Made by a program: the position numbers and the translations under genes. From the NCBI GenBank assembly GCA_027405735.1, contig JAPEHQ010000007.1, forward strand, positions 1,823,001 to 1,887,000: DNA of 64,000 nucleotides, given 5' to 3'. Below the pieces are notes generated by a model. The model searched no databases, was not told where the DNA came from, and saw only the letters and a program-made list of their open reading frames with translations. Origin of the DNA: Mucor racemosus. Lineage: Eukaryota; Mucoromycota; Mucoromycetes; Mucorales; Mucoraceae. Positions 33,500 through 44,783 of the stretch are shown piece after piece; the first letter of the stretch is position 1; each line of letters opens with the position of its first letter.

Positions 33500-34660
33500 G
33501 CTCGATAAGTTAAAATGAATTCTAATATTAAATTTGAATTTTCAAAAAAAAAACTGATAATTTTAATCTTCAAAATCGCAGTATGCGTTCTTTCTATAAC
33601 TAACCTCATAATAAACATTTTTAAAATATAACCTAGACACTACTAAGTATAAATAAATTAATCGCATCATGCTACCTATCCCTAAATTTATTTTATATCT
33701 CACGAAAGACTCAAAAACGCGTAAAATTCACTGCTTTTTCCTTGAAAACTGGGTCTCATTTTTCATCCCTGCTCTACTTTTTTTTTCACTAAACAAAACC
33801 AAGAAATAATTATATGCCAATGTACCTGAGATGTTCAGCTTTAATTCAAAAACAAGTATCCGGAAATATCCTATTTTTTGCAGTTGGTATTAATTTTTCA
33901 GTGCTAAGGTTTCAGATTTTTTACGCGTATTTCACTGCTAATGGATTGAAAACTTTGAGGCTTCATATCTCTAGAAAACATTAAGCTATACTAACACTTT
34001 TTAATAATAAAACTTACCTGTTTTGAAGTGCTCTATAACATATTTTAATATAAAAAAATTTTGAGCACTTTTGTTTTTTTTTCATTTTTTTTGGCATTTC
34101 TATAGTAGGTTTCAAAATATTAATTAAATTAAGCGACATTTTTTTTTGTGTTCATGCCATTAAGTTCGTTGAGCTCTCTCGGATCCAATTTAGTTTTTTT
34201 TAAGATATTAATTTTTCGTGGAGATATCCTTAAAAATGCGTATAAAAAGATACCATCATCTGTAGCTTCCATTTTTCCCTTGTATACCCTCATCCTAAAT
34301 TCTGAATTTGAAATTTTTTTTACAAAAATCTTGTTTTCTCTACGAAAAATACAGCTAGAATATTTTACTATAGGTCGATCGATAGATAATAGTGTTTTTG
34401 CGCACTATTTCAATTGGTTATACTTTAATATGCTTATAAAAAGTGATGTGTATCTTCAAAAAACTTTAAAATTTCAACTGCATTTTGCAAAAAATTTAAT
34501 GTAAATTGTTTGTCTGACTTTTATTTAGATGGATGCAGAATTTAAAACTGTACAAAAACTATTTAATGCGCTAGGTCGACTTACTTTGCAGCTCATGAGT
34601 CATTAAACGATTCTGTTCTTTGAATCATTTTTCATTAATTTCAGCAGATATTCAATTTTG
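33500..34660 (-). repeat. Dispersed repeat C, inverted copy
   Basis: Reverse complement of about 40745-41860. The strand read here as plus shows short open stretches (PKFILYLTKDSKTRKI near 33670; SLSSLGSNLVFFKILIFRGD near 34160) that recur in the antisense of the other C copies. Interrupted by stops throughout. Confidence 0.75.
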
Positions 34661-34829
34661 GATCACAGATTCCTTTTTGACTACAGTATTTTCGGTTGCA
34701 ATTGAGAAGATTATAAATTTTTTTAGACCAATAGATTTTTTTTAGGATTGTATTTTATTTTTGGGAAGTCTTCAAAAATTATGAGAACTAATCGAGAGTT
34801 TTTCAAAAATAAGTTTTTAGACGATTTCC

Positions 34830-35503
34830 AGACGAAAACTACAATAGCTTTATGACTGAGGAAATGGAAGTTGATGAGGTTGCTGTTAAGCTCGGCGACA
34901 TTGAGATGCTCGGGGGGGGGATGAGTACCTCGTAGAAGATACACCTCAAAGCACAGCTGATGAGAAAATGGAGGAAATGGTTTTAGAGCTGGAAGAGATG
35001 ACGATCACCCTTCCCAGCGATTGCTGCCCCCTGGCTCAGATTTAATGAGTAAAATAATGTTAAAAGATGAAAAATTAGTCAATAAATATAATTTTAAAAG
35101 ATGTAGTTGGTAATCATGCTTCAAGTACACTATATACTTTGGGTCGCTATGAATGGCAGAATGGGCCAGCAAGACCGTTTCTGATGTATTGTACCTCCCC
35201 ATCACTCCAGATCTTTCACCAGTTTTATTGAAGATACAAAATAAGGTGAACGAAGATTTTATTGGACGAGAAATTAAATATTGCATCTCTCTGAAAGAAG
35301 AATATGGAGTACAACTAATTATGTTAATATTTTCTATCAAAGGGTTTGCCAATGAAAGGCTTAAGTCAAGATTCATCAATGCCAATAATGTCTACCTTGA
35401 CGATGTCTCTCATAACAACGGCAACTGTTTAAAACATAGACTAGACTGGGCACATGTATTAATAGGAGAAGTGCTCAAAGGGTTATTTAGACATGATTCT
35501 TAG
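34830..35503 (+). pseudogene. Frameshifted remnant resembling a PD-(D/E)XK nuclease family
   Basis: Protein-like sequence continues through at least four frame changes: an acidic segment (ENYNSFMTEEMEVDEVA near 34840) runs into a G9 tract near 34912, resumes in another frame, and later reads LYTLGRYEWQNGPARP near 35130. The last, open piece (35153-35503) reads SDVLYLPITPDLSPVLLKIQ, then FIGREIKYCISLKEEYGV and LIMLIFSIKGF. The pattern of a conserved Asp, a hydrophobic strand ending xIQ, then a helix with R and Y resembles Rpn/PDDEXK_2-type nuclease cores, in which the strand normally ends E-x-Q; here the Glu position is Lys. The assignment is an inference; the pseudogene status is seen directly. 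Confidence 0.45.
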
Positions 35504-36125
35504 CATAGAATAATGAGTATGGGGTGGCAATGATGTATTGCAATTTTATTTCATTTAGTTATGTTACATTTAAGCTATGATGAAATGGCGTAGCCTGAGA
35601 TCCTGAAGTTGAGCCAATCATGAACTCGTGCCTGGGAATGGAATTCAGCTATTCCATTTGTATAAACATTCACTGCTGCTGTTTAAAGTTAATCAAGCAT
35701 GAATATCCTATATACTTAACTTAGTCGTATCCTACTATCCTACTAAACTTGCTCTGGCCAATCTATTATATTATCATGTTGTAATCAACTAGTTCCTCAA
35801 GACTATAAAATTATTCTTTCATACATTCTGTATTGTAGACTCTATATCTGCGCTTCCAAAACATATAAATACCCTGAATCCTGACGTCGTTCGAGATGGA
35901 TTCATTATCTTTTTTACATATAATATACTTAATAAATATATCTAGTTTTAACTTTATTTTCTAGTTATTCATCGTGTATATTAAAACAGCAACGACGTAT
36001 TTAAACAACGGCAATAGCGTATTTAATGAATCGGCAACAACGGCAACAATGGCAATAGTGGCAAAATTTGTAGCCACCGTGTTGCACGCTTCAGCGATAC
36101 GAGGAGGTGTCAGTTCAGCAAGGGG
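35504..36125. other. Spacer with short imperfect tandem repeats
   Basis: No gene. At 35985-36064 a GGCAACAA/GGCAATAG-type unit of 8-9 bp is repeated imperfectly several times. Confidence 0.5.
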
Positions 36126-36128
36126 TTT

Positions 36129-36720
36129 CTTCTAATCTCTAATCCCTCTTTTAATTTTCAGCCAGCACTCTTCAATGGTATTTAAAAACGGAGAGTAAGG
36201 TGGCATGAATAATGGTTTGTATTCACGTTTTTCAATGGCATCAGCAACAAATTTGGAGTGGTGTACCCTACAATTATCCATGACAATGAAAACCCCTTTC
36301 ATCTCATTTTTGTCAAGTACATCCATAACAGATTCTATACATTTGAGTATATGATAAGCCGTAGTGCCTTTCTTTGAAGGCTTTTTGTTTTTTAGGTCCT
36401 TCAGTGTTGCGCTTTCTTTTTTTAGCTGATACCTCGGAATGAAACTCTTTCTCTTCTATCAACTCAGCATCCCTATTTTCAAAGGTATAACTTTGGTAAA
36501 GCTTATAATTCCTCTAAGCACATATACACCCAATCATGCTCAAAGTAACGCCTTTTTATGTGTGCACTTTTACATTTGCTAGAGTACCAACTTTCGATCA
36601 TGCACGCCCTCTCATCAGTTGGGAGTGAAAGCCAGCTTCATCAATAAACACAGTTTTTCTAGAAATCAACACCGGCCTCTATCCACTTGTTGATGATTTT
36701 GTAGCGGAGATTGAGCGCTA
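36129..36720 (-). pseudogene. DDE transposase remnant (IS630/Tc1-mariner type)
   Basis: The open C-terminal piece (36326-36132, minus) reads VFIVMDNCRVHHS and then PPYSPFLNTIEECW, which is the second Asp and the D/E block of DDE_3 (IS630/Tc1-like) transposases. Further upstream on the same strand (near 36640) a VFIDEAGFHSQLMRGRA stretch is the first-Asp region of the same family, now in another frame with a stop. At least two frame changes separate them. The N-terminal DNA-binding part and terminal inverted repeats were not recognised. A dead copy. Confidence 0.85.
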
Positions 36721-37014
36721 TAATGGTAAATATATCCTTGGAATATGAAAACAAAAAGAGGGAAACACACGTAGAAAAGGATTTTCAAGGCTTCAAATTA
36801 TTTAGCGCAATTAAAACCCTGCTAAACTGTTCATTTCAGCTAATGTAAAAGCAGCATTACAGCGCAACATGAACCATAAACTAACAAAAATAGGCAATAT
36901 CTATTATCATAGAAACATACATTTTCTAGCAGAAAGCCATCTGTGATATCATACATTTATTAAAAAATTGCAAATGTGAGCCCGCAGAGCGACGCCGCAA
37001 TTAAGTATAACAAT
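36721..37014. other. Spacer upstream of the transposase remnant
   Basis: May hold the lost N-terminal part of the transposase, but no frame is readable. Confidence 0.4.
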
Positions 37015-38440
37015 ATAGAACGGCTAAGTCTCCTATACTATGATGATACAGTATATCTACAGTAAGTTTTAAATAAAAAAGCGGTTTTTTTTAACTTTTC
37101 TTATATTTAACCATGTTCGGTCTGAAAATTCAGTTTTTGTAGCGGACATTTTTGGGGCTCATTTTATCCTTACCAACACACATGATTTTCATCAAAAAAT
37201 AGAAAAATCAAATTTTGATACCAAAATCAACGTGTAAATATACTACATTATGAGAGAAAATTGTAGCCATAACTAATACGCACTCCATAAAAGCTTAATA
37301 TTAAATGTTAAGTAGTGAAACTTTGTACTTTTGTCCCAAAAACGTTTTTTTGGTTAAAGGATTTTCATGTAATATTTTGCATTAAAAATGTTTGTTATTT
37401 TTTATTGAGCAAATAGAGGGCTAAATTCTGTATATGTGTATATTTTTTGTCTTCATAATTGGTAGTATAATTAACTCTAGATTTGCAAAACCAAAAAAAA
37501 AAAAATTAAAAAATGTCAAAATTGATGATCTGGACAAAAATAATTTTTTAAATTAATATTCCGCTTATAGGCCTTGTAAGTCATAAAAATAAGAGATTTT
37601 ATAATACTTGAGACCTTTTTCAAGAATTTATGATGCTGTACCCACTTGATTCAAGCTTATTACGGTAAATCTTTATGCATATTAATATTTTGCGGTAGTT
37701 TATTTGATGATAATATAGTCTTACGTTATAATTATTGCGCTAGAGGTCATTTTACATTACGTTTAGTCTTATCTCTCCAATATCATGAACGTAAACATGA
37801 ACATCACTGGAACCTATTGCCGCCTTTTTATCCTCTTTGTCCGAAGCCAGTTTATTCAATGCTTTATCAAAACCAACTTAAGCACTTATAAATGATTCGT
37901 CTGTATTTGCATTCAAATTCCATAAATTAAATTGACTGGCTCCATCTACTACACTAGTATCAAACGTATCATCAGCCGACCTTATTATAATAAATGTCAA
38001 TCTGAAATCAGAAACATTTGATTGTCATTGCCATAAGTTATGAAAAGCTTGATATTTGATAATGCAGCAACTAAATGAAAAACAAGATGATGCTAATAGC
38101 ATATGGGGAGTATTTAACATCTAAATAAGTTTGATAAAGTATGCTTTTAAACCCTTTTAAAAATTCTAAGGCAAATACAACATTTTAATCCTATAATTTC
38201 TATCCATCAAAATGTTGCGATTTTAACTACACAATGAATGCACCTTTTATCTATCTTGACCGCGATGCACATTGGATGTCAGTTTTTTACCAGTTTTAGT
38301 TTCTCTGATTTATTAATATTCAGTCATATTAAACGATGATTTGTAGCATTGCCATAAAAAAGAATAAATGCTTCAAAAGTTTTCTGCATATCAAATTATG
38401 CGATTTAGTAGCAATGATTGCACTTAATTATGAGAGTTTA
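37015..38440 (+). repeat. Dispersed repeat B, copy III
   Basis: Aligns with 11123-12500 over its full length and with 944-1670 over its first 720 bp. Several indels and substitutions separate the copies, so it is old. Confidence 0.7.
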
Positions 38441-38680
38441 TGGATACATACCATCTTATTTATAGAAAGAATAATAATAAAGATTAGTAACATTTATCAT
38501 GAAGAACGTAGGCTTTATTACTGGAAAACCTAATGGTAAAAGAAAGAACCAAGAGCTTCTAGGTCTTGGTTTAAAAGACTATTTATAAGAATTACATTTC
38601 AATATAAGTTAGAAATGGAATGGGGTTCTAAATTGGTTGTTTAATATCCTCAAAAACCGACACAGATAACCTCACCACAA

Positions 38681-39660
38681 TTATATAATATAGAAAATCA
38701 TTAACTTGGTCATCATCGTGTCTGCCTTGTAAACAGCACGTAATGAGAGATTCAAATTCCTGGAAGTAGACTTGATGAGCCTCGTATCAATGGTGCAGTA
38801 AATGACGAAGTTATTTGCTAAAATAAAAAAAAATATAAAATAAAAGCAGTAAAAATACAATTATAATCAGCTAAAGTTTTTATTACAAAAGATTTCTAAA
38901 GATTTAAATAGTTGAAAAAGTATGAGGGTATTTATAGTGATTTGGAGAACAACTTAGATACCATCAGACTTGAACGGATGTATATTTAGTAATCTTCCAG
39001 TTTTGAGTGCATTGTTATTGATTTAATATTTTAAGTAGTAAATAATGTAGAGCATTGACCATAAGGGATTGATGTCAAGTGTGACAATATTGACCTTTTA
39101 GGAAATGGTTGTTTTGTTTATTATTGTTATATTTATTTTATGTAACCTTGATTTTAAGGGGTAGTTTTTATATGCTTGAATCTTATTTATATGGATAGTG
39201 CAACTTCAATGTAGATGAGCAGTTGACTAAATTGATATCTTTGTTTATTATTATTATTGATTTGGATAGAATCCTGTTTTGATATATATGTCATTTGTGT
39301 AATTGATTGCACCGTGATCAAGGGTGTAATCATCTACGCGACATGTATGGTTCAAAAAGGCATTTCATATTTTTAGCATGCGTTTGTTATTGTGCTCAAT
39401 TGAAGTGTTTGTTTATTATTGTTGTTCACATTTCAAGTGGCATCATATTTTATGAGCAACACTTGGAATTTAGGTTGTTTTATTATTATCAAGCGTTTTT
39501 AGTATGTAATTCCACTGCAAATAGTTTTTATCTTGAATCCTTTCTTCTGCTCTAGGAAAAATACTGGCTCATTTGGGTAGTTGATTGTGATTGTGTCATT
39601 AACGCAATCATCAATCTCGTGGTTGCCAGGGAAATAGGCCACAATTTGAGTTGCACGTAA
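38681..39660 (-). pseudogene. Unidentified coding remnant interrupted by a solo LTR
   Basis: On the minus strand, 39660-39520 is open and protein-like (VAYFPGNHEIDDCVNDTITI, ending in a Lys-rich segment). Skipping the LTR and one copy of the 5-bp duplication, the same frame continues from 38788 to a stop at 38683-38681 (RLIKSTSRNLNLSLRAVYKA). An N-terminal stop lies at 39663-39661, so the fragment is about 80 codons. I do not recognise the family. Frame continuity across the insertion supports a coding origin. Confidence 0.45.
38794..39519 (-). repeat. Solo LTR of the element 1 family
   Basis: 726 bp, with the same TGCAGT...ACTGCA ends and the same order of landmarks as the element 1 LTRs, but with scattered substitutions and indels. 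No internal region follows. The flanks are AATGG and AATAG, a duplication with one mismatch. It arose by recombination between two LTRs of an older insertion in the same orientation as element 1. Confidence 0.92.
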
Positions 39661-39802
39661 TCAACTAACACTTGATTATTTCACAACTGCTTGGATAAGA
39701 AGGTGTCTAAAAACCTCATCTACAAACGTATCTGCGTTTTTTTATTTTCCATTACCAACCCCTGCTTTACTTGTTCCGAATTGATTGTTAAGTAGAAATA
39801 GG

Positions 39803-40345
39803 TGTTGTATTCCACCTAGTATCATACGTTATCACCTTCTACAACAGTATTAATACATCTTACAATCTATTGACAACGGCATGTATTGAAATGCAAAGAC
39901 TTGATACCGGATATAAGAAACTTCTAGCGTACTAAGTCTATCCAGCAATCAACAAGAACGTTTGGATCTCAGTTATGACACCATATTATTTTATCCCAAC
40001 AGTTAACCAATCAAATAGCTATCAAATCGAGATCCAAGCATATTTAGCACAACACTGAAACAAGGCAACTCATAAGCTCTTCTGCAAGCACGGTTAAATT
40101 ATGATTGATCCATTTCAATCTATAGATTACTATAAAACAGATATAATAATGATTTGATAGTACCTTGTTAAATTACATCTCAGGATCTCAATGTCAAATC
40201 AATATACAGTAAAACGCCATATTTTTATATCTAAATAAACGATATCTTGTTTTTATTATACAGTTGAAGAAATAATTCATTACTCATTCTCTTTTAATTG
40301 TATTCTTTTTAAAGCATTATTTATCAAACATGAAAATACACGACA
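39803..40345 (+). repeat. Dispersed repeat E, copy III
   Basis: Aligns with 10591-11122. It starts TGTTGTAT and ends TACACGACA. It is followed directly by repeat D, as in the inverted copy at 26165-33144. Confidence 0.7.
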
Positions 40346-41880
40346 CAGCACACGTGGTTTTATTGGACAGAACTATCATGTTTTGCTGATGGTTTTCTCA
40401 ATTCACGGTGATCTGTGAAAAAAGTAGAAGAAATATAAATTTTTATGCAGGATATATTTAAAACTATCTACTGTGTATAATTGGAGATTAATTAGATCAA
40501 TATCACAAGGATGGGGTTGTTTTCTTTGTTTTCTGCATTTGTAAATATTAGTTTATTATTTTGTAAAACTTAAAACTCATCATCTAGGGCTTAATGCCTG
40601 TATTCACAAGATAGATCTAATTGATTGCTACTCTGTATTTTTTGTCTCAACCAAAAATATTGATTTTTCATCGAGATAATCAAAATAATAGTTTTTATCA
40701 CAGCTTAAAACCTATTATAACGGTGTTCCAAAATTTGTTTTAAAAAATGGACGAAAAATGATTCAAAAAACAAAATCGTTTAATGGCTCATGAGATGCAA
40801 AGTAAGTCGACCTAGTGTATTAAATAGTTTTTGTGTAGTTTTAAATTCTACATCCATCTAAATAAAATTCAGACAAAGATTTCACATTAAATTTTGCGTA
40901 AAATGCAATTGAAATTTTGAAGGTTTTTTGAAGATACATATCACTTTTTATAAGCATATTTAAAATATAACCATTTGAGATGATGCGCAAAAACATTATC
41001 TATCGATCGAGCTATTGCGGAATTTTTTAGCTGCATTTTTCGTAGAGAAAACAAGATTGTTGTACAATTTTTTTTCAGATTCAGAATTTAGAATGAGGGT
41101 ATACAAGGGAAAAATGGAAGCTAGGGATGAAGGTATCTTTTTGTATATATTTTTAAGGATATCTCCACGAAAAATCAATATTTTGAAAAAAACTAAATTG
41201 GATCCGAGAGAGCTCAGCGAGCTTAATGACATGAATGCAAAAAAAATGTTGCTCGGTTTTATCAATATTTTGAAACCTACTACAGAAATGCCAAAAAAAA
41301 ATGAAAAAAATAAAAGTGCTCAGAATTTTTTTTATATTGTAATATGTTATAGAGCACTTCAAAACAAGTAAGTTTTATTATTAGAAAGTGTTAGTATAGC
41401 TTAATGTTTTCTAGAGATATGAAGCCTCAAAGTTCTCAATCCATTAGCAGTGAAATACGCGTAAAAAATCTGAAACCTTAGCACTCAAAAATTAATACCA
41501 ACTGCAAAAAATAGGATATTTTTGGATACTTGTTTTTGAATTAAAGCTGAACATCTCAGGTACATTGGCATATAATTATTTCTTGGTTTTGTTTAGTGAA
41601 AAAAAAAGTAGAGCAGGGATGAAAAGTGAGATCCAGTTTTCAAGGAAAAGCAATGAATTTTACGCGTTTTTGAGTCTTTCATGAGACATAAAATAAATTT
41701 AGGGATAGGTAGGATAATGCTACCAGTTTGTATGTATTTAGCGGTGCCCAAGGTGTATCCTGAAAAATGGCTTGTATGATATAGTTATAGAAAAGTGTGC
41801 ATGCTCTGATTTTAAAGATTAGCAACTTTTGAGTTGAACATTTCTCAAAAAGGCATATCGAGCACTATAATTACGGCAAC
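40346..41880 (+). repeat. Dispersed repeats D and C, contiguous copy
   Basis: 40346-40600 (D) matches only the inverted copy near 26310-26562. 40570-41880 (C) aligns with 14480-15860 and 55150-56600 and inverted with 33500-34660. With E at its left this is the most complete E-D-C block, about 2.1 kb. The C part has the landmark CTCCACGAAAAATCAATATT near 41162. Confidence 0.72.
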
Positions 41881-42300
41881 TGTTTTTCATTATATAACTG
41901 AACTGTTCATATATATTTATTGCACATATAAATATATGTAACATGCATTCATGAGATCGAACACATCCAATCGTCGCAGCGTATTGCGAACTCATTTGAA
42001 ATTATGTGTAAACGCAATAATCAAGCTTATAAGAAGTTGAAACTATCATTTCGAAATACGTTTTAATTCTTTTTTAAAAAGTATGGCAATTCTACCTGAA
42101 AATGTAGCACCAGGCACCAGAAGTATACCGTAAAAAGTTGGCTATATATTTAGGCTCTTCAATATATAAAACATCCTTTAGAGTTGAAAATTCCAAAAAG
42201 AATTTTGACTCAGTTTATCAGTGATGCTTTTATATACTATTAATCTACATTGATTTATTAATTAATTAATTAAAAGAAAACATTTGATCTATACACAGCG
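41881..42300. other. Intergenic, 3' flank of the methyltransferase gene
   Basis: A/T-rich with ATTAATTAATTAATTAA near 42255. No gene seen. Confidence 0.5.
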
Positions 42301-43616
42301 CTAAGATAGTCCACCAAATGGTTCAAGAGGTTTTGAAAAAGTACGCTTAGCAACCCTTAATTTTGCTGATCGGCTTCTTGGGTTTTCCTCAATTTCTTCT
42401 TCCGTTGGTTGAATAACATGTTTTGTGCATAATTCAAAAGAAGGAGTTACTTTATCAGGCTTCTCTACGACTTGTTTATGACTGACATCCATTCCTTGCT
42501 TCATTGCTTTTCTATATTCTCTACTTGCAGCTCTCTTGAGGCTGAATTGATTGTTTTCAGCTTCTTCCATCAGTCGTTTACCAGCACAATGATACATGAA
42601 ATTTTTGGCAATACGATCTTCCAATGAATGGAAGGTAACTACAGCTAAACGACCCTCTGGCTTTAACAAATATTCACTAGCGCTCAGTGCTTTTTCTAAC
42701 TCTCCCAATTCATTGTTGATATAAATTCTTAATGCTTGAAAAGTACGTGCTGCAGAATTTCGAACCATATCGTCGTTTCCTCGCTGCCATCTAGGTTGAG
42801 GACATGCCTTTTGAATGACAGTAGCTAATGCTGATGTTGTCTCAATTGGGCCTAATTGCCTAGCCGTAACAATGGCCGCCGCAATTTTACGAGACAGTCG
42901 ATCACCGCCATATTGGTATATAATATCTGCTATTTGCTCTCTTGAGAAAAAATTGACAATCTCATATGCAGAAATTGACTTTTTCATTAACTGTGTTTCA
43001 TTTTCGAATTCTGTTGTTGTGTTGCGTCCTCGAGAAAACATTCGCATATCTAGTGGACCATCTAGTTTGTATGAAAATCCTCGATCTGCGGTTTCGATCT
43101 GGCCACTGGAAACACCAATATCCATCACAATGCCATCAAAACAAGGAATCCTAAGCATTGCATTATTGAGACTGATTTAATTGTATGATTTTATATACCT
43201 ACTTCCAGTCAAACTCAGATTCCACTTGCTCATATATACTTCCAAATTTCGCTAACAATGGAAATAAACGATTCTTGTATGGCTTTAATTCGGCTAATTG
43301 AAGTGCTTTGGCATATGCAGTAGGATCTTGATCTACGGCAACAACCTTGGAGTTGTCACAAGAGTCTTTTTTGAAATAGCCCCTTTTTTCATTAGCTGAT
43401 TGTCTCGATTTCATTAATGTATACAAACTTACCTAACAGAGCTTTGGTATAACCACCTTCACCAAAAGTCATATCACAATATATGCCCCCATTTTTTGGT
43501 TTCAAATGAGAAACTACTTGCTGTAACATGACAGGGACATGAACTCTGGGATATGGGAAAGCTGCAGCTGTAGAAATGGTTCGTTTTTGCACTGCATATT
43601 TTAATATTGACAGCAT
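42301..43616 (-). CDS. rRNA (cytosine-N4) methyltransferase, METTL15/RsmH (MraW) family
   Basis: An S-adenosylmethionine-dependent enzyme. Bacterial RsmH and mitochondrial METTL15 methylate N4 of a conserved cytosine in small-subunit rRNA. Exons (minus strand): 43616-43434/43433, 43395-43203, 43150-42301, giving 408 aa. The first exon ends one base (G) past a codon, and the second ends before an in-frame TAG at 43201-43199. The N-terminus (MLSILKYAVQKRTISTAAAF) looks like a mitochondrial presequence. Motifs: HVPVML, the SAM-binding DMTFGEGGYT, VVAVDQDP, IVMDIGVSSGQ, GFSYKLDGPLDMRM, RTFQALRIYINNELGEL and VVTFHSLEDR. All are intact. The role in mitochondrial rRNA is inferred from the presequence. 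Confidence 0.92.
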
Positions 43617-43659
43617 TTTTGCAGATGCTAAGATAGAAATATAGTTGCGTTTGGCAAGG

Positions 43660-43773
43660 TTAATGCTTCTGTTTCGCTTGCTTCTTCAGGGTTTTGAGTA
43701 ATGCAAAAGAGTCACATAAGGAAAGACGACAACGGCTAATCGTTGTTGCGATGATTGCACCTGTTAATGCCAT
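43660..43773 (-). CDS. Possible 37-aa small ORF upstream of the methyltransferase
   Basis: An ATG-started frame with a hydrophobic start (MALTGAIIATTISRC) and a basic end (KTLKKQAKQKH), stopping 44 nt before the methyltransferase start codon. It could be an upstream ORF in the leader of that mRNA, a very small membrane or mitochondrial peptide, or chance. Confidence 0.25.
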   Translation of the reverse strand: MALTGAIIATTISRCRLSLCDSFALLKTLKKQAKQKH

Positions 43774-44048
43774 TTTTTTTTTATTAATTGCTACACAATC
43801 GTATTTAAGCTTCAAAACCTATCAACAATGCCTATCGCATGGACTTGCGATAAGCAGTTTTCTTGTTATATGACAACAAACTGGACAATTTCAAGTTGTC
43901 AAAATGTTTTATGAGTCATGAATAGCTTATATTATAGGTCGAGGTTTTTTTTTCAAATGAAAAAACGCCATTTTGCATCCAAATTATTCAAAAGGTTTCC
44001 CACACAAAGAGGGATAGTTTATTTTGTTATTAAACAAGTGCGTGAGAA
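43774..44048. other. Intergenic
   Basis: Promoter side of the methyltransferase gene and distal 3' flank of the next minus-strand gene. Nothing else seen. Confidence 0.4.
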
Positions 44049-44306
44049 CTAAACAGATGTATAAAGGCGTAAGGCCTGCGTAAAATTATGCTTGTAACAT
44101 AATAAAGAGTAGGGAGGAAAGAGATTAAACATTTCTCTAGGTTTTTTTTTGCGCTTCTTTTTCTTTCTGCAAAAGCCTGAAAATGCCATTATGAATAATG
44201 GCAAAGCAATTCGATCCATAAAATCATCTAGTGAATTGGATCCGTTTTGCAACAATTGTTGCTTTTGTTGCTCAAAGTATACTTTGCTGGTTTTATCAGC
44301 ATGGAT
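44049..44306 (-). other. In-frame open extension after the TGA of the RVSF protein
   Basis: The 85 codons directly after the TGA are open in the same frame and include KVYFEQQKQQLLQNGSNSLD, a hydrophobic stretch (RIALPLFIMAFSGF) and a basic cluster (RKKKKRKKKPR). This looks like a single-pass membrane anchor or tail. No canonical intron that would skip only the TGA was found. Confidence 0.4.
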
Positions 44307-44783
44307 TCAATGTACAGAGATAATATTTTGAACAGCTTGCTTTGCAGCAGTATGTTGATTTCTCTTTCTCTTTTTCTGGTTTTTCTTGCTGTTACTAGTC
44401 TTCTTCTTCTGGATACTAGAAGTAGAAGTAGTTACAACAGGTGGTTTTTTTAAACAACTTTTGGTGGGAATAGGCTCAGAATTAATAGAATCGTTTTCAT
44501 CTTCAGAATCACGAGAACCAGCAGAACAATCCTCTTGAATCTCCACAATAATATCTTCGCTCAACATATCTTCATTGAGTGTTTTACGTTGCCATTCTTC
44601 ACGACTTCTTTGCTTGGCGGCATCACGGCATTGCTCCAATGTAGGTAAAAGATAGACTGTGTTGTGGCTCAAGTCAAAGCTAACTCTGCGAGGGAATTGA
44701 TGATGGTACTAAAACATTTATGAGAAATAAAATACGTTGCAAACTGATTAGAAATTTACCTCGTTATTAGGTGAAGCTAGCAT
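44307..44783 (-). CDS. Conserved-looking basic/acidic protein with RVSF motif, function unknown
   Basis: Two exons (44783-44760 and 44708-44307) give 141 aa. The short first exon, MLASPNNE, joins to YHHQFPRRVSFDLSHNTVYL. RVSF fits the RVxF docking motif for protein phosphatase 1. A charged helix (CRDAAKQRSREEWQRKT), an acidic Ser-rich stretch and a Lys-rich nuclear-signal-like tail (SKKNQKKRKRNQ) follow. I do not recognise a named family. The frame runs on after the TGA (44309-44307) for another 85 codons to 44049 with protein-like composition, so the stop may be removed by an unrecognised intron or be a recent mutation. Confidence 0.65.
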
